Below are positions 45,486 through 56,533 of a DNA stretch of 64,000 nt, piece by piece. How positions within the stretch are numbered: position 1 is the first letter of the stretch; every line of letters begins with the position of its first letter. Position numbers and translations under genes: made by a program. The DNA is from Siphonodentalium dalli. Lineage: Eukaryota > Mollusca > Scaphopoda > Gadilida > Siphonodentaliidae. The notes under the pieces were generated by a model. The model made no database searches and had not been told where the DNA came from. It saw nothing but the letters and a program-made list of their open reading frames with translations. The DNA is taken from assembly GCA_032622095.1 (NCBI GenBank), contig CP136063.1, positions 82,935,980-82,999,979 of the forward strand, in the 5' to 3' direction.

Positions 45486-46205
45486 TTGTAAATATGTTTA
45501 TTCCTTGCAGTACTGTCTCATTGTTAATATATGTATTTTTTAAGTACGCAAACAATAGAGGAATATACTAATCTTTCATAATTGTGTATCAATGAACCTA
45601 TATGCGAACTATTAAATAAAACGTGTGCTGAAAGGCGGAGATGGTTATCCCATAGGATAGTGCGATTCCAGGATTGATAACTCTTGAAAAACATTTGGAA
45701 GACAACACCTTTCGCTGCATTATTATTTGGTATTCACTATCAATCAGTGGTTGAAAGTATAATTAGTAAGATGTCAGAAATGCTTAGCTCATTGTTCTAG
45801 TTTCACTTCATTGCAGTGCATCTACTCAGTATTTTCATATAATGTCAAAAATAACTTACGCTATTGAAGTTACTAGTCAATCATGTTATGGTTATTTAGG
45901 TAAACATTATGGCCACTTCATATTCATTTAAACAAATGCATGTATTGTGACTGTGTTTCATTAAAGAACATGGCGCTCTGGTCATTGGACATATCGTGAG
46001 AACCATTTCATGGTTCACACTATGTGTGTCCCAATGACAACAGCACTTTATTCCTCACTAAACACAGGCATACTGCATTTACTTCTTACATTTACACATT
46101 GTTATGAGTAGAGATATGTTATTTGGTCTATGTTGTGGCTTTCTTCAGCAATTAATTTCTTGAATTCACTGTGTATAATACATAAAACATTTGCTTCTGG
46201 CTATT
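45486..46205. other. Unassigned intergenic sequence
   Basis: AT-rich; no gene or repeat recognised. Confidence 0.4.
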
Positions 46206-46365
46206 TCCTCTTTATCTGATAAATATTCATAATACCTTGATAAATATTCATCATCACCTTGATAAATATTCATCATCACCTTGATAAATATTCATCATCA
46301 TCTTGATGACTATTCATCACATCACCTTGATCGATATTGGTCACCCTTTGATAAATATGCATCAC
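46206..46365 (+). repeat. Minisatellite of CTTGATAAATATTCATCATC
   Basis: About seven copies of a 22-24-bp unit. The left copies are nearly identical and the right ones diverged. Confidence 0.85.
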
Positions 46366-46721
46366 CTTAATTATAAAATGCTGTTCATGTCATTCTATTT
46401 TTGTAATTTAATTATGTTAGAATTTAGTGTTCGTTGAGAAAATTTGTAAATCTGTTACTGTACATGAGAGAGAATTCAAAGTCTGAATCCCGCCCCAAAA
46501 TTTAATCCAATAGAAATTGAATTTATATGTATAAAAAGAGATTATATGAATTATTAATGTATATACAATTTAAGTTTGTAAATATCCAATATGTTTGTTT
46601 TCTTTGGCATCCTGTCTGTCAAATAAATTGTGCGAGTTATGTTTGAATTAGTCTTCTGGTCTTTTCTTCATTGTTCCTACCTAAACTGTGCCAATTACAT
46701 TCAAATTTGAGGAAACAGGTT

Positions 46722-46836
46722 AACAGTTAAAGCTTTCTCACTAAATACTCATTTAGGACATGTTCAGATAATAAGTTCAACAAAGGACAATCATTTGTTG
46801 ATCTTATTATCGCATGAAAGAATATGAATCCTTTTT
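46722..46836. mobile_element. Left half of a class A TTAA MITE
   Basis: GTTAAAGCTTTCTCACTAAATA, then GACATGTTCAGATAATAAGT. It stops where the AGCTCACCTGAG repeat begins. Confidence 0.55.
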
Positions 46837-47048
46837 AGCTCACCTGAGACGAAGTTTTTTTTTATTTATTTCAATAATATTTTTTATTTTTTTTAAGTTA
46901 ATTATTAAAGACACAAATATTAAAGAACCCCCTCACCCTTGCCCATTGGTGCTTCTAGCATCCCTGTTATCAAACACTTGTTTTAAATATATTTCGCAGT
47001 CACAATACAATACACCCTGTGCATATGCTAGAATATTATCTCTTACAG

Positions 47049-47149
47049 TAATACCAGTCTGCTCTGTTGATAATTATCCACATGTCAAATCTGACAGTGC
47101 AGTATCAACAAGCTCACACAGCTCTCTTCAGCCAGAGGGTTTTGTTTTG
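47049..47149 (+). CDS. Candidate internal exon, unknown gene
   Basis: The acceptor ATTATCTCTTACAG and donor TTTTG|GTAATT bound 101 nt open in one frame. It encodes a Ser-rich segment including DNYPHVKSDSAVSTSSHSS. The composition looks protein-like, unlike the surrounding repeats. No partner exon was found and no family is recognised, so this may be chance. Confidence 0.2.
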
Positions 47150-47459
47150 GTAATTAGTTTTGAAACTGAATGTCAAATGTATTCCCTGGAGCCTTCAGTC
47201 TCTACTCAGTGGTGGGTCAGTCAAAATATGTTGTTTATACAGTTTTAACACTTCCTTTCCGTGAATTAATTTCTACCCTATGAATGGTTCTGTGGTTTGT
47301 GTGGACCATCTTTTGTTGATTGAGACTGTTTCTAATAGAGACAGCTTTATAAGTTTAAGAATTAGCCACTCGCTCCAAAAAATTTAACCCCCTCCATAGG
47401 ACAAACTATTTGAGTTGTTGAGTTCAAGTTTGGTACTGATATATATGTTCCAGTGATTA

Positions 47460-47770
47460 TAGTTTTAAGCTCACCTGAGGCAACATCTCCTGTGGAGCTC
47501 ATCGTCCATCGTCCGTCCTTCCATCAAAAATTGTTTAAACATCTTCTTCTCCAGACACATAAGACTGAATGGGTTCATATTTGGTATGGATGTTCCCTAG
47601 GTGACTAAAATGAGGTCACCAAGTCAAATAGTTGCAAAGCCAGGGCCATAACTCTTTCCCTCCAGAGTAAGTCTTAAAACAACTTCTTCTCAAGAACCAT
47701 TAAGCTTATATTTGGCATGGAGGGTCCTTGGTTTACTGGGGTTCAGATATGTTTAAATGGGGCAAACATG
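47460..47770. repeat. AGCTCACCTGAGG-type dispersed repeat
   Basis: AAGCTCACCTGAGGCAACAT is followed by CATCGTCCGTCC and CATCTTCTTCTCCAGACAC. This phrase family is widespread in mollusc genomes as I know them; non-coding here. Confidence 0.55.
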
Positions 47771-48054
47771 GGCAGAGCCAGGGTCAATATCTTAAAAAAA
47801 AATTAGATTAATTTTTTTAGATTTAACTCCTTGCTTGATTTAACAAGCAAAATTAATTTTAAATAAAAAAAAAAACAATTTAGATTTTACTCATTTGCTC
47901 AATTTTTTATATTTTTTTTGAATAAAAATTTTAATTTTAATTTTAAAAAACAAATTATGTTATAACAACGTACTGGCTATTGTAGTCTTCAGAGTCCCAG
48001 TCTTCTCCGTCTTTACAGTCTGGTGAGCGACCCCACAGTCATTGACTGTCTTGT

Positions 48055-49030
48055 TAGTTCAACTTAACAACGTAAAGTTTGGGTTGGTGTCCGTTGTCCA
48101 ATGCATGCATCTGTGTGTCCAACTGTGCATCAACATTTCCTTCGGCATTGCCTACAGGCTGCATCCCTCATCCGATCTTCACCAAACTTCATACTGACAT
48201 ATGTAGCTTCAAGGTGTCCTATGGATGGGAGCTAACAAATTATTCTGAATTTCGATTAAAAACATGGCTGCTGAATTTGAATCTATCAGCACACCCTACA
48301 GCCCGTATTATGGCCGGATCATTTTTTTTATTTTGTAGGCATGATTGTGATCACGTGTAGATAGGAGCTATCAAATTTGAACGATTTTCGATGAAAAACA
48401 GGGCTGCTTGCAGCCATCTTAGATTTTACTCTTTGCATGACTAAATCCTTTTGCACACCCAACAGACCACATCTCTCATCCTATCATAAAACTTCAAATG
48501 GATCTTCGGGTTGACCTCTAGATGGGAGCCTCCTATTTTGACCGAAATTTGTTGGAAAATATGGCTGCCAGTGGCCATCTTGGAATTTACTCTTTGCATG
48601 TCTAAATCGTTCGGCAAACCCTACAGGACACATGTCTCATTTGATCGTCACCAAATATCATATGGATCTTAGGTTTGACCTCTAGATGTGAGCCTCCTAT
48701 TTTGACCGAAATTTGTTAAAAAACATGGCTGCCAGCAGCCATCTTGGATTTTACTCTTTGCATGAATAAATCATTTGGCACACCCTGCAGACCACATCCC
48801 TCATCTGATGATCACCAAACGTCATATGGATCTTCGGGGTGACCTCCAGATGGGAGTCTCATATTTTGACTGAAATTCATTGAAAACATGGCCGCCAGTG
48901 GCCATCTTGGAATTTACTCTTTGTATGACTAAATCCTTTGGCGCACCCTGCAGACTACATCCCTCATCTGATCATCACCAAACTTTATATGGATCTTCAG
49001 GGTAACCTCTAGTTTACTTTCCTTTATCAT
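48055..49030. repeat. Degenerate tandem array (GCCATCTTGGATTTTACTC)
   Basis: Five to six units with ACCACATCCCTCATCTGATC, GACCTCTAGATGGGAGCC and AACATGGCTGCCAGCAGCC. Same superfamily as 16730-17745 but a different subfamily. Confidence 0.75.
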
Positions 49031-49159
49031 TCTATTCATTGCTCAGCAAAAAATTAACTCCCCAACTTCCCAATTTGAGTTACAGTGTCATTGATAATAT
49101 CATAACTTATCTTTTCATAATACTGAATTGTCATTTACACTATCATCACTTATCTTTTC

Positions 49160-49312
49160 ATAATACTGTCGTCTGCCCATCTGTCATGAATAGCATGAAC
49201 ACTCCAGAGTCACTGACAATATCATGCACATTCCAAATGAATAATAGCCCGTTCCAATATATAGTTTTATAACTGAATGGGATAATTCATTTAGTAAAGA
49301 AAGTGTTAAACA
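49160..49312. mobile_element. Right part of a class A TTAA MITE
   Basis: ACATTCCAAATGAATAATAG...CATTTAGTAAAGAAAGTGTTAA. The left part is rearranged. Confidence 0.55.
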
Positions 49313-49499
49313 ACACTTGGCTGATTCTGTTCGAGGCCCAGACACACATTTTGCCAAAATAATTGAAAATATCCTGATGTAACATTTCAAAGGATTTTCT
49401 CAAGATCTGTCAGGAATATCTTTTTGAAATTTGGTACATACTATTAACATGACAATAAATTCAAGAAGATCAATCAATTCAAAATTATAAGCCCATTTA

Positions 49500-50295
49500 T
49501 AGCTCAACTTGACAAAGTTAAGTTATAAGTTATTACCATGGGTTGGTATATATGCCATCCGTCAACAATTTCCTTTAGCACACCCTATAGGTCACATCTC
49601 TCATCAAATCATCAAACTTCATAGGGATCTTCGAGCAGACCTCTAAATGGGAGTCAATTTCTTTCCCAAAATTTGTTAAAAAAACATGGCCACCAGCAGC
49701 CATCTTGGATTTCAAATTTGAATCCTGCAGCCCGCTATTATTAGCTCAACTTGACATAGTCAAGTTTGAGCTATTGCCATGGGTTTGCATCCATCCGCCT
49801 GTTTGTGCTGTGTGTCCGTCCGTCCGCCCATCACCATACAGGACACATCTCTAATTCGATCATCACCAAACTTCATGTCGGATCTTTGTGGTGACCTCTA
49901 GATGGGAGCCAACAATCTGTGATTTAAAATTTGAATCCATCGCCACTTTGCAGACATGTTTAGGATTGGCTCCAGATGGGAGCTTTCAAATTTGATCAAG
50001 CCAGCAGCCATCTTGGATTTTACTCTTTGAAAGAGTGAATCCTTTGACACACCGTACTGGACACCTCCATCATCCGATCATCGCCAAACTTTATATTGTT
50101 CTTCAGTGTGACCTGTAGATGGGAGGCATACATTTGTTTCCCAAAATTTGTTTTAAAGAAATGGCCGACTGCAGCCATCTTGGATTTTGGATTTTGTTCT
50201 TTGCATGACTAAATCCTTTGGTACACCCTACAGACCACATCCCTCATCGGATCATCACCAAACTTCCTACATGTCTTCGGGGTGACCTCTAGATG
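49500..50295. repeat. Continuation of the CTCAACTTGAC/GCCATCTTGG repeat family
   Basis: Two starts of the unit (TAGCTCAACTTGACAAAG at 49500, TAGCTCAACTTGACATAG at 49741) are followed by GTCCGTCCGTCC and AGATGGGAG phrases. Confidence 0.7.
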
Positions 50296-50650
50296 GAAGC
50301 CATACAAATTAAAAAATAGGGCACCCACTGGCATGCCATTTCTCGGCCCCTTGACCGAGTTAGGTTGTTGTAGGGTGGCCGCGAGCCCAAGACATTCTAA
50401 ATATCCTAAACGGCCGCCGCCCAAAAGCAACAAAGGAGCAGACTTTTTTTTAAGAGTTTATATATTATGTAGCTACAACGTCATTGACACACATTTGGCT
50501 AATGGAAGTAAACCGACGACAGTTATATTGGATTGAGCGTATTGACCCCCCCCCCCCCCCCACGCACACACACACAAATATACAACTTCGGCATTTTTTT
50601 CAGGAATTAATAGATATAGTACACATTAGTAAATTCGCACTGTTACTTAC
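50296..50650. other. Unassigned, GC-rich then poly-C
   Basis: 50300-50430 is locally GC-rich and open on both strands, which argues against a simple gene call. A poly-C/ACAC run lies at 50547-50575. Confidence 0.35.
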
Positions 50651-50718
50651 CTCTGCCTCGTCATTTTCAAGATTAACCATTTGTATACAAGTTTGTCCAT
50701 ATCAGTGTTCCCCGCCAT
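50651..50718 (-). CDS. Candidate first coding exon of a divergent gene
   Basis: On the minus strand an ATG in good context (CCAAATGGCGGG, 50718-50716) opens 22 codons, starting MAGNTDMDKLVYKWL. These end at a perfect donor, CAGAG|GTAAGT (50651/50650). Surrounding sequence is non-repetitive, and SPTLC1 starts 2 kb away on the other strand, which would fit a divergent pair. No second exon was found and the product is unknown. Confidence 0.3.
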
Positions 50719-52228
50719 TTGGCGTCCAACCATGCAAGTTTACGATCGATCTTGGTATGTTAGACTTGATAATACTGAATCGCCCTTCACACGACAAAAA
50801 TCGTTATCAGATTACCTGATATATATACGCTGTATCGATTGAACTCTACTAGGCTCTGAACTCTGGAAGGGGTCTATTCGGTGTTCCAACTTCATATAAT
50901 AATTTTTTTATATGGTATAGGCCTATAACGTATTTACGAACCGATAGACCATTCAGAAACAAAGACACACCAAACATTCTTATAACCTACATATATAGTG
51001 TCACGGGAAATTGTTTCCACAAGCACTCGTAATTGTTTCCTAGAAGACATTTAATGTAATGAACCAAAAATGGGGAACCCAAAGGAACCATTTGGTAACA
51101 TATCCGTGGAACCAGATAGAAAACCAAAGCGGGTCGCATTGGTTCTCCTCTCAGAACAAACATTAGAAGCAAGTTTGATTCCATGTGGAACCCGAATGTC
51201 TGTTTCGTACTTGATTTTGTTCTTAGAAACCAAACCAATGCTTGATTTTCGAGTCACCGATTATTTGTTTATAGTGATCCAATATACGGTTTAATAACAA
51301 TATATGCCATGAAATATTATTAAAATAGTATAATTCATTACCATTTGACACGTCTGTGTCTCAGAAGATGCCCATAGAGAAATATGAAACAGCTGAAATC
51401 ATAGAAACATTTCCCCCGTTATGGCTCCCAGAATGCAAGATCGAGAATTCAAACTAAAAATGTATTCACAATTGAAAGGGAATAACAATATATCTTATTA
51501 TATAGAGTTATTCCCCTTCCATTGAAAATAGTGAAACTGGAGCACAGAACACCAAGTCGGTATTTCAACAAAAAAAAACATGTTCACGAACTCACAGTTT
51601 ATTACACTGAATAGGTTGGTAATACAATGTTTTGGATCTTACTCTTTCAAATGGTATATAACAAGGTATATATTTTATATAGAATTATCTGGTGGTTCGA
51701 AAATTAAGTCGTCCTTTAATCTAATCAATGGGGCCAATTTCTCTGCATGGGGTCGAGTTCATGTGCATGGAGCCGACTTCTCCGCATACCGTCATGCACG
51801 CTTGGTCTAAAAAATATTTTTGACACACGTTCTCGTTCGTTTCCACTTGAGTAAGTTGAGTTGACCTTTACTCGATTACACCCTATTATGTCATCTCGCT
51901 CGCTGGGTGACAGTCAACACAAAATGCCTATATATGGCACTAATTCTGTCTTTGAACAGTGGATATTTTTACGACTTGCGGGTGTCATGGTGACGATGTA
52001 CCGTAGCCTTTAATGCCCCCTCCCCAAATTGGGGCGTGCGTTTTCATATATTCCTGACAAGGCGCAAATTCCAAGAAACCCACACCAAATAATATGGGCC
52101 CTCGATCAATTAACTCAATTGACACAAAACTAGGCTATAAGTACTACGTACGCAAATTGCACACTGCGTGAACTATAACTTTCTGACATAAGCTAAAACA
52201 AAACGAATGATATGGATTATTGATAATT
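50719..52228. other. Unassigned, mostly non-repetitive sequence
   Basis: 51060-51250 contains repeated GGAACC/GGTTCC words. No gene is supported on either strand. Confidence 0.4.
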
Positions 52229-52537
52229 TAACCTTTTCTATACTTAATATTCATTGACGAGTAGTTCCCTTAGGAATTTATCAGATAATAAGTTCAACAA
52301 ACGACCATATATGTAGATCTACTTGTTATCTGAACATTTCCACACAATCAATAGCCTAGCTATGAATTCCTCAGCTAATTGTATATGCCAGATGATCTTT
52401 TCATATGATCTTTTCGTCTGACTGTCGATCGCCTGCTTTTTTTTTTATCCCGAACACCCCTCCAAATGAATAATAGACAATTCCGATGCATAATTGTATA
52501 ACTGAGTGGGAGAATCCATTTAGTATAGAAAAGGTCA
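52229..52537. mobile_element. Class A TTAA MITE upstream of SPTLC1
   Basis: TTTAACCTTTTCTATACTTAAT...CCATTTAGTATAGAAAAGGTCAA. Its right end lies about 170 bp before the SPTLC1 start codon. Confidence 0.75.
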
Positions 52538-52705
52538 ATATGGGACATCGGCGTCGTCGAGTCAAAACCTCGTGACTTTGGATGCCGGACGTATATGCGG
52601 CTTCCTATCGGTTACGGAATGTACATTGACTCGTCGAGTTGTTTCCCTTGGAACAAGTTTGTTGTGGAAATGTCACGCACTTTTTTTTCTTAAAACCTGT
52701 TGGAA
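52538..52705 (+). promoter_or_regulatory. SPTLC1: SPTLC1 proximal promoter and 5'UTR (inferred)
   Basis: A short CpG-containing, non-repetitive segment (GGACATCGGCGTCGTCGAG, GCCGGACGTATATGCGG) between the MITE and the start codon. No TATA box is obvious. The transcription start is not determined. Confidence 0.4.
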
Positions 52706-52762
52706 ATGGACATAATACCATCACCATGGGATTTCTATGAACTGATAGAATCATTTTTTCAA
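52706..52762 (+). CDS. SPTLC1: SPTLC1 (serine palmitoyltransferase subunit 1), coding exon 1
   Basis: It encodes 19 residues, MDIIPSPWDFYELIESFFQ, ending at the phase-0 donor CAA|GTATAT. Human SPTLC1 also has 19 residues before its conserved APAYH. Trp is at position 8 and a Glu four residues later, as in the human protein. Joined to 61163 it reads straight into APAYH. SPTLC1 is the non-catalytic ER-membrane partner of SPTLC2 in the first step of sphingolipid synthesis (serine plus palmitoyl-CoA). This N-terminal segment precedes its transmembrane helix. The call rests mainly on exon 2 and the length and phase match. Confidence 0.75.
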
Positions 52763-53207
52763 GTATATATATATAATACTTCGTTATCTCAGTTACCATT
52801 TTCTCGTTTACTCGTTTTTTGGATGCAGAATTTGCAATCAAATTTTGACTTGAGTACCCCGGTACCCGGTACATCGAAAATAGGATAGTTATGTTGAGAA
52901 TAAATAACTCTGTATCTGTATATATTGCAGTGCAGGAACCTTCCGTACACTGGTACAGGTGCTACCATGGATTAGTAACTTAATAACCCTGTGGTGCTAG
53001 TAGCATTCTTTAACATGCACACACCAAGGCGTGTACATACACGGTTCAGCCATTAATGTCCGCGCCCGATCTGATTCTGACAGCGTACTGCACTCATAAA
53101 TATGGTTACATGGATGGAGTGTGTTTAAGCAACACAGGCTACAGCCGTAGCCGGCTAGGCACGCGCAGTAGAAAGCTACAGAAAGCTGCAGCCGGCCACA
53201 GCTGGTG
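52763..53207. other. Unassigned intronic sequence
   Basis: No gene; CG-containing words near 53130-53200 are not otherwise recognised. Confidence 0.4.
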
Positions 53208-53216
53208 GTCACTAAC

Positions 53217-54927
53217 GGGTCCGTGACTACCCGCCCCCGAGACAACCCGCCCCCTTTCACTCAGAGACAACCCGCCCCGTGACAACCCGCCCCCTAAAAT
53301 TAATTAGCGGTAATTAGTGGCTAATTAGGAGGTGTGAGGGGATTATGAGATGTTTGTTTAACGAAGCTGGGTTGTTCTTTATAGATTTTATTTGATGTAA
53401 CAATAAATACACATGTAATATAATATAACTTACAAAGTGGCTAAAGAACGGTATACCGCTCTTTAGTACTGAGGGCTAAAGAACGGTATACCGCTCTTTA
53501 GTGACGAGGGCTAAAGAACGGTACGGATTTAATATAACATTGTGTGTTGGCGCAATGCGCAAAATATCTTGGCAACGCACGTGCCGCTCATCCAACCTGG
53601 ACCACTCTTTAGCACCGAGGGCTAAAGAGCAGTAGGGGCCTATACCGTTCTTTAGCACCAAACGCTAAAGAGTGGTATACCGTTCATTAGCGTATCAGGC
53701 CCATATACCGCTATACTTAAAGTAATTGACCACCAATAACGTGGTGTCACCCGTTAATACCGCGGTACTATACCGCAGTATCCTCCAATACCGCAGTACT
53801 GATACCGCTTGTTAATGCGAACAAGTATGTGGGAGTAAATACCGCGGTATTCAAAAAAATTAATGCGATGCCCGCTAAAAGACCGCGGTATTCAAAAAAA
53901 TTAAGGCGGTGCCCGCTAAAAGACTGCGGTATCATTATCGCCCAATACCGTAACTCCACCGCCGTGACCATCTCGATACCGCTACCGTTTATTACCGGTA
54001 TCACCGCGGCCATGACTGGGGTATCACCCCGTTTTTCTGGTCAATTACTTTGAGAATAGCAGTACATGTAGCTAAAGCGCGGTATACCGCTCTTTAGCAT
54101 TTGTCAATAAAGAGCAGTATACCGTTCTTTAGCACCAAACGCTAAAGAGCGGTATACCGTTAATTAGCGTATCAGGCCCATATAGCTAAAGCGCGGTATA
54201 TACCGCTCTTTAGCGTTTGGTACTAAAGAGCCGTATACCGTTCTTTAGCCACGGCCGATAACTTATGAACACAAAAATGTATCAACGATAATATGTTTAT
54301 TCAAGTTTAATGAACGAAATTTTAAAACGGAATGAAGAACAAAGGCTAATATCAATATGAACGAAGATTAAAAATTAAATTTAATAAGTTTAACAAACGA
54401 ACAAATGCATGATTAATTTGGGGCTGCTGCTGTTGGCTGTCTGCATTGTACACGTCTGAGCACTTCTTCAAAAAGCTGACAGTAGTTGAGACGTATCATC
54501 GGCTTGCAGAATGAAAATAACCCACACTCAAGAGTTAATATACCCAGTTCTGTCGGCATCGTTCAAAGGCTAGTTTGGATACTCACCTCCAGTGAGATGA
54601 ATCACACATGCATGCACTGTGATAATGAACCATTTGCATCAAATGTTTGTTTTAAAAGCACCCCTTTTAATTAGTCTTCTCTTACCTTAAGTGCCGTTCA
54701 GTTGTCAAAACAGCGTGTCATTCTTTACTCCAGTCCACGCATTGACATAATTAATGAATAAACACATGGTTTGTTGGTCAAAATCTTTAATAATATATCA
54801 TCAAAGAACATAAAAGAACATAATCACTATTAACAATTTCTGGACAACCCGCCCTTATTTATCGGGACAACCCGCCCCGAAAACAGCAGAGGGGCGGGTT
54901 GTCTCGGGGGCGGGTAGTCCCGTTCCC
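53217..54927. mobile_element. Mutator-like element with exact 9-bp TSD GTCACTAAC
   Basis: The 37-bp termini GGGTCCGTGACTACCCGCC... and, inverted, GGGAACGGGACTACCCGCC... differ at three positions and continue identically (CCCGAGACAACCCGCCCC). GTCACTAAC flanks both sides (53208-53216, 54928-54936). ACAACCCGCCCC is repeated at both ends as a subterminal array. The interior contains GCTAAAGAGCGGTATACCGC hairpins and a nested element (53706-54064). No transposase frame. Confidence 0.8.
53440..54255. repeat. Hairpin cluster GCTAAAGAGCGGTATACCGC with nested element
   Basis: Many copies of GCTAAAGA(A/G)CGGTATACCG and its inverse flank the element 53706-54064. That element's ends are CTATACTTAAAGTAATTGACC and GGTCAATTACTTTGAGAATA, and it is related to 1-282. 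Confidence 0.65.
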
Positions 54928-54984
54928 GTCACTAACTATTGTACCGCTACTCCGAACATGGAATGTGGCTGATGGATAATATTG

Positions 54985-56190
54985 GATTCTAGGTCGTTTC
55001 GTACCATATTTTTTGGTCGTTTCGTACCGCATTCTTTGGTCGTTTCGTACCATGTAGGAAATCAATTGATTGTTTCGTACCATGTAGAAAATCAATTGGT
55101 CGTTTTCGTACCGTGTGTTGTACCATGTTGGGAATGGGGGAAAACAGTATTAATTTCATACTTTATTCTTTATTTTAAAATAACATATTAACATTAACAA
55201 CATTATTTTACACAACAATATGGGACATGATATTTGTTATTTGTTAACAATCAGCCGACTCGACAGCAACGACAGCAACTGTTGGCGCAAACAGTTTTGC
55301 ACATGCCTTCAACAGACCACTGGTGGAGATGCCGCCGTTTTCGTAGTTACTCCACAAGCAGAAGAGTTGAAGCAGGGACGAAAATCTGTTCTGTTCTGAT
55401 GGCCAATTGTCGCAGACGCGCTGAAATCTCGATGCTGGTCACATTATCAGGTTGATGGTTATGGAGTTTTGGGCCTGCTGTGAAGACATCATCTTTCTCT
55501 GTGATGGTAGCTGGGCAGGCTCCAGTCTTTTGGCGATGAGAACACCACCAATGTGTCGCCTTGCTGGTCTGTCTTTTCACGGTAAAGCTGAATCCGTTGC
55601 TGGAGACTAGCTTTGGCTTGCCTCTTTTCGTTCCGTTGTCAATCCTTCTGAAAGTCGATGGTGAATCGTCGGTTTCCATCAGCTGTGGTCGAAGGTCAAA
55701 TGGTCTATTCTGGTTGGAGGTGGAGTTGTCATTTCAATGTCGAAGTTTGCGATCACCGTATCTTCTACCGTCTGCTCGACTGTCGTGGTTTGGCTGCATG
55801 CGGTGCAGACCCAATCTATTGGCATCGCTGTCTTTATGGCATATATGATTCCAACAAAAACAACTCACGAAAAGGTGTGATCAAGAAGCCAGGTGGTAAT
55901 TAGTGGTAATCAGTAAGAGCTCACCTCTTGTTTATACAGCGTGATTAGTATTAACACTTGTTATAAAAACATCTCATAAGATCTTTCCCGCAGTCAATCA
56001 GATGAATACTATTGTCAGCGTGATTGTTATTCACACTCAATGTAAGCAAATCTCATAAGATCTTTCGCCGCATTCCAAAACATGAATAATTATATATATA
56101 TAATATAAATATGTTTTCCACATTTCCAATACACGGTACAAAACGACCAATTGATTTCCTACATGGTATGAAACGACCAAAGAATCACAA
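54985..56190. mobile_element. Inverted-repeat element carrying a FLYWCH frame
   Basis: The left side has four to five copies of GGTCGTTTCGTACCATGTAG. The right side (56130-56185) has the inverse, CTACATGGTATGAAACGACC. No exact TSD was resolved. The enclosed minus-strand frame (55347-55679) supplies the protein evidence. Confidence 0.6.
55347..55679 (-). CDS. FLYWCH zinc-finger protein, transposon-borne
   Basis: 110 residues. Residues ~24-78 fit a FLYWCH finger: aromatic F30 and F32, WWC at 44-46, a second Cys at 55 in GACPATI, and H73-x-H75. Basic residues precede it. FLYWCH domains occur in host regulators and at the N-terminus of Mutator-like transposases. Here it lies between inverted repeats, with no DDE domain following, so it is either a truncated transposase N-terminus or a small accessory DNA-binding protein. 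The frame is intact from ATG to stop. Confidence 0.65.
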   Translation of the reverse strand: METDDSPSTFRRIDNGTKRGKPKLVSSNGFSFTVKRQTSKATHWWCSHRQKTGACPATITEKDDVFTAGPKLHNHQPDNVTSIEISARLRQLAIRTEQIFVPASTLLLVE

Positions 56191-56318
56191 GAATAGCTGA
56201 CAATACCAGCAGATAGCGGTACTTAAAACAACAACACACATCGTACGATCAGCCCCCTCGACTCAAATTAAAATCAGCGACCTGTGACCCCTAGCTCATC
56301 AAAATGGACGCGCTACAA

Positions 56319-56518
56319 GCCTCCGCTAATAGTCGGGTTCGTCCATCATTAATCTTTTTGGGGGAGAGAGGGTCTTAACGACACCGCACACTGCTGGCTG
56401 CTATTTTTATCTTTTCTAAGCCTCCGCTAACAGTCTGGTTCGTCTCTCATTAATCTTTTTGGGGGGGAGAGGGTCTTAGCAACACCGCACACTGCTGGCT
56501 GCTATTTTTATCTTTTCT
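56319..56518. repeat. Tandem duplication, 101-bp unit, two copies
   Basis: GCCTCCGCTAA(T/C)AGTC(G/T)GGTTCG through TGCTGGCTGCTATTTTTATC occurs at 56319-56419 and 56420-56518. It sits just upstream of the transposase relic and could be its old promoter region. Confidence 0.85.
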
Positions 56519-56533
56519 TTTGAGTTCATTTCA

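Noticed and set aside
46206-46365. CRISPR-like direct repeats
   Set aside because: Contiguous AT-rich minisatellite units with no unique spacers, in a eukaryotic genome.
50209-50536. Overlapping frames on both strands in GC-rich DNA
   Set aside because: Openness on both strands with no splice sites or known domain is expected from composition; one side is repeat-derived.
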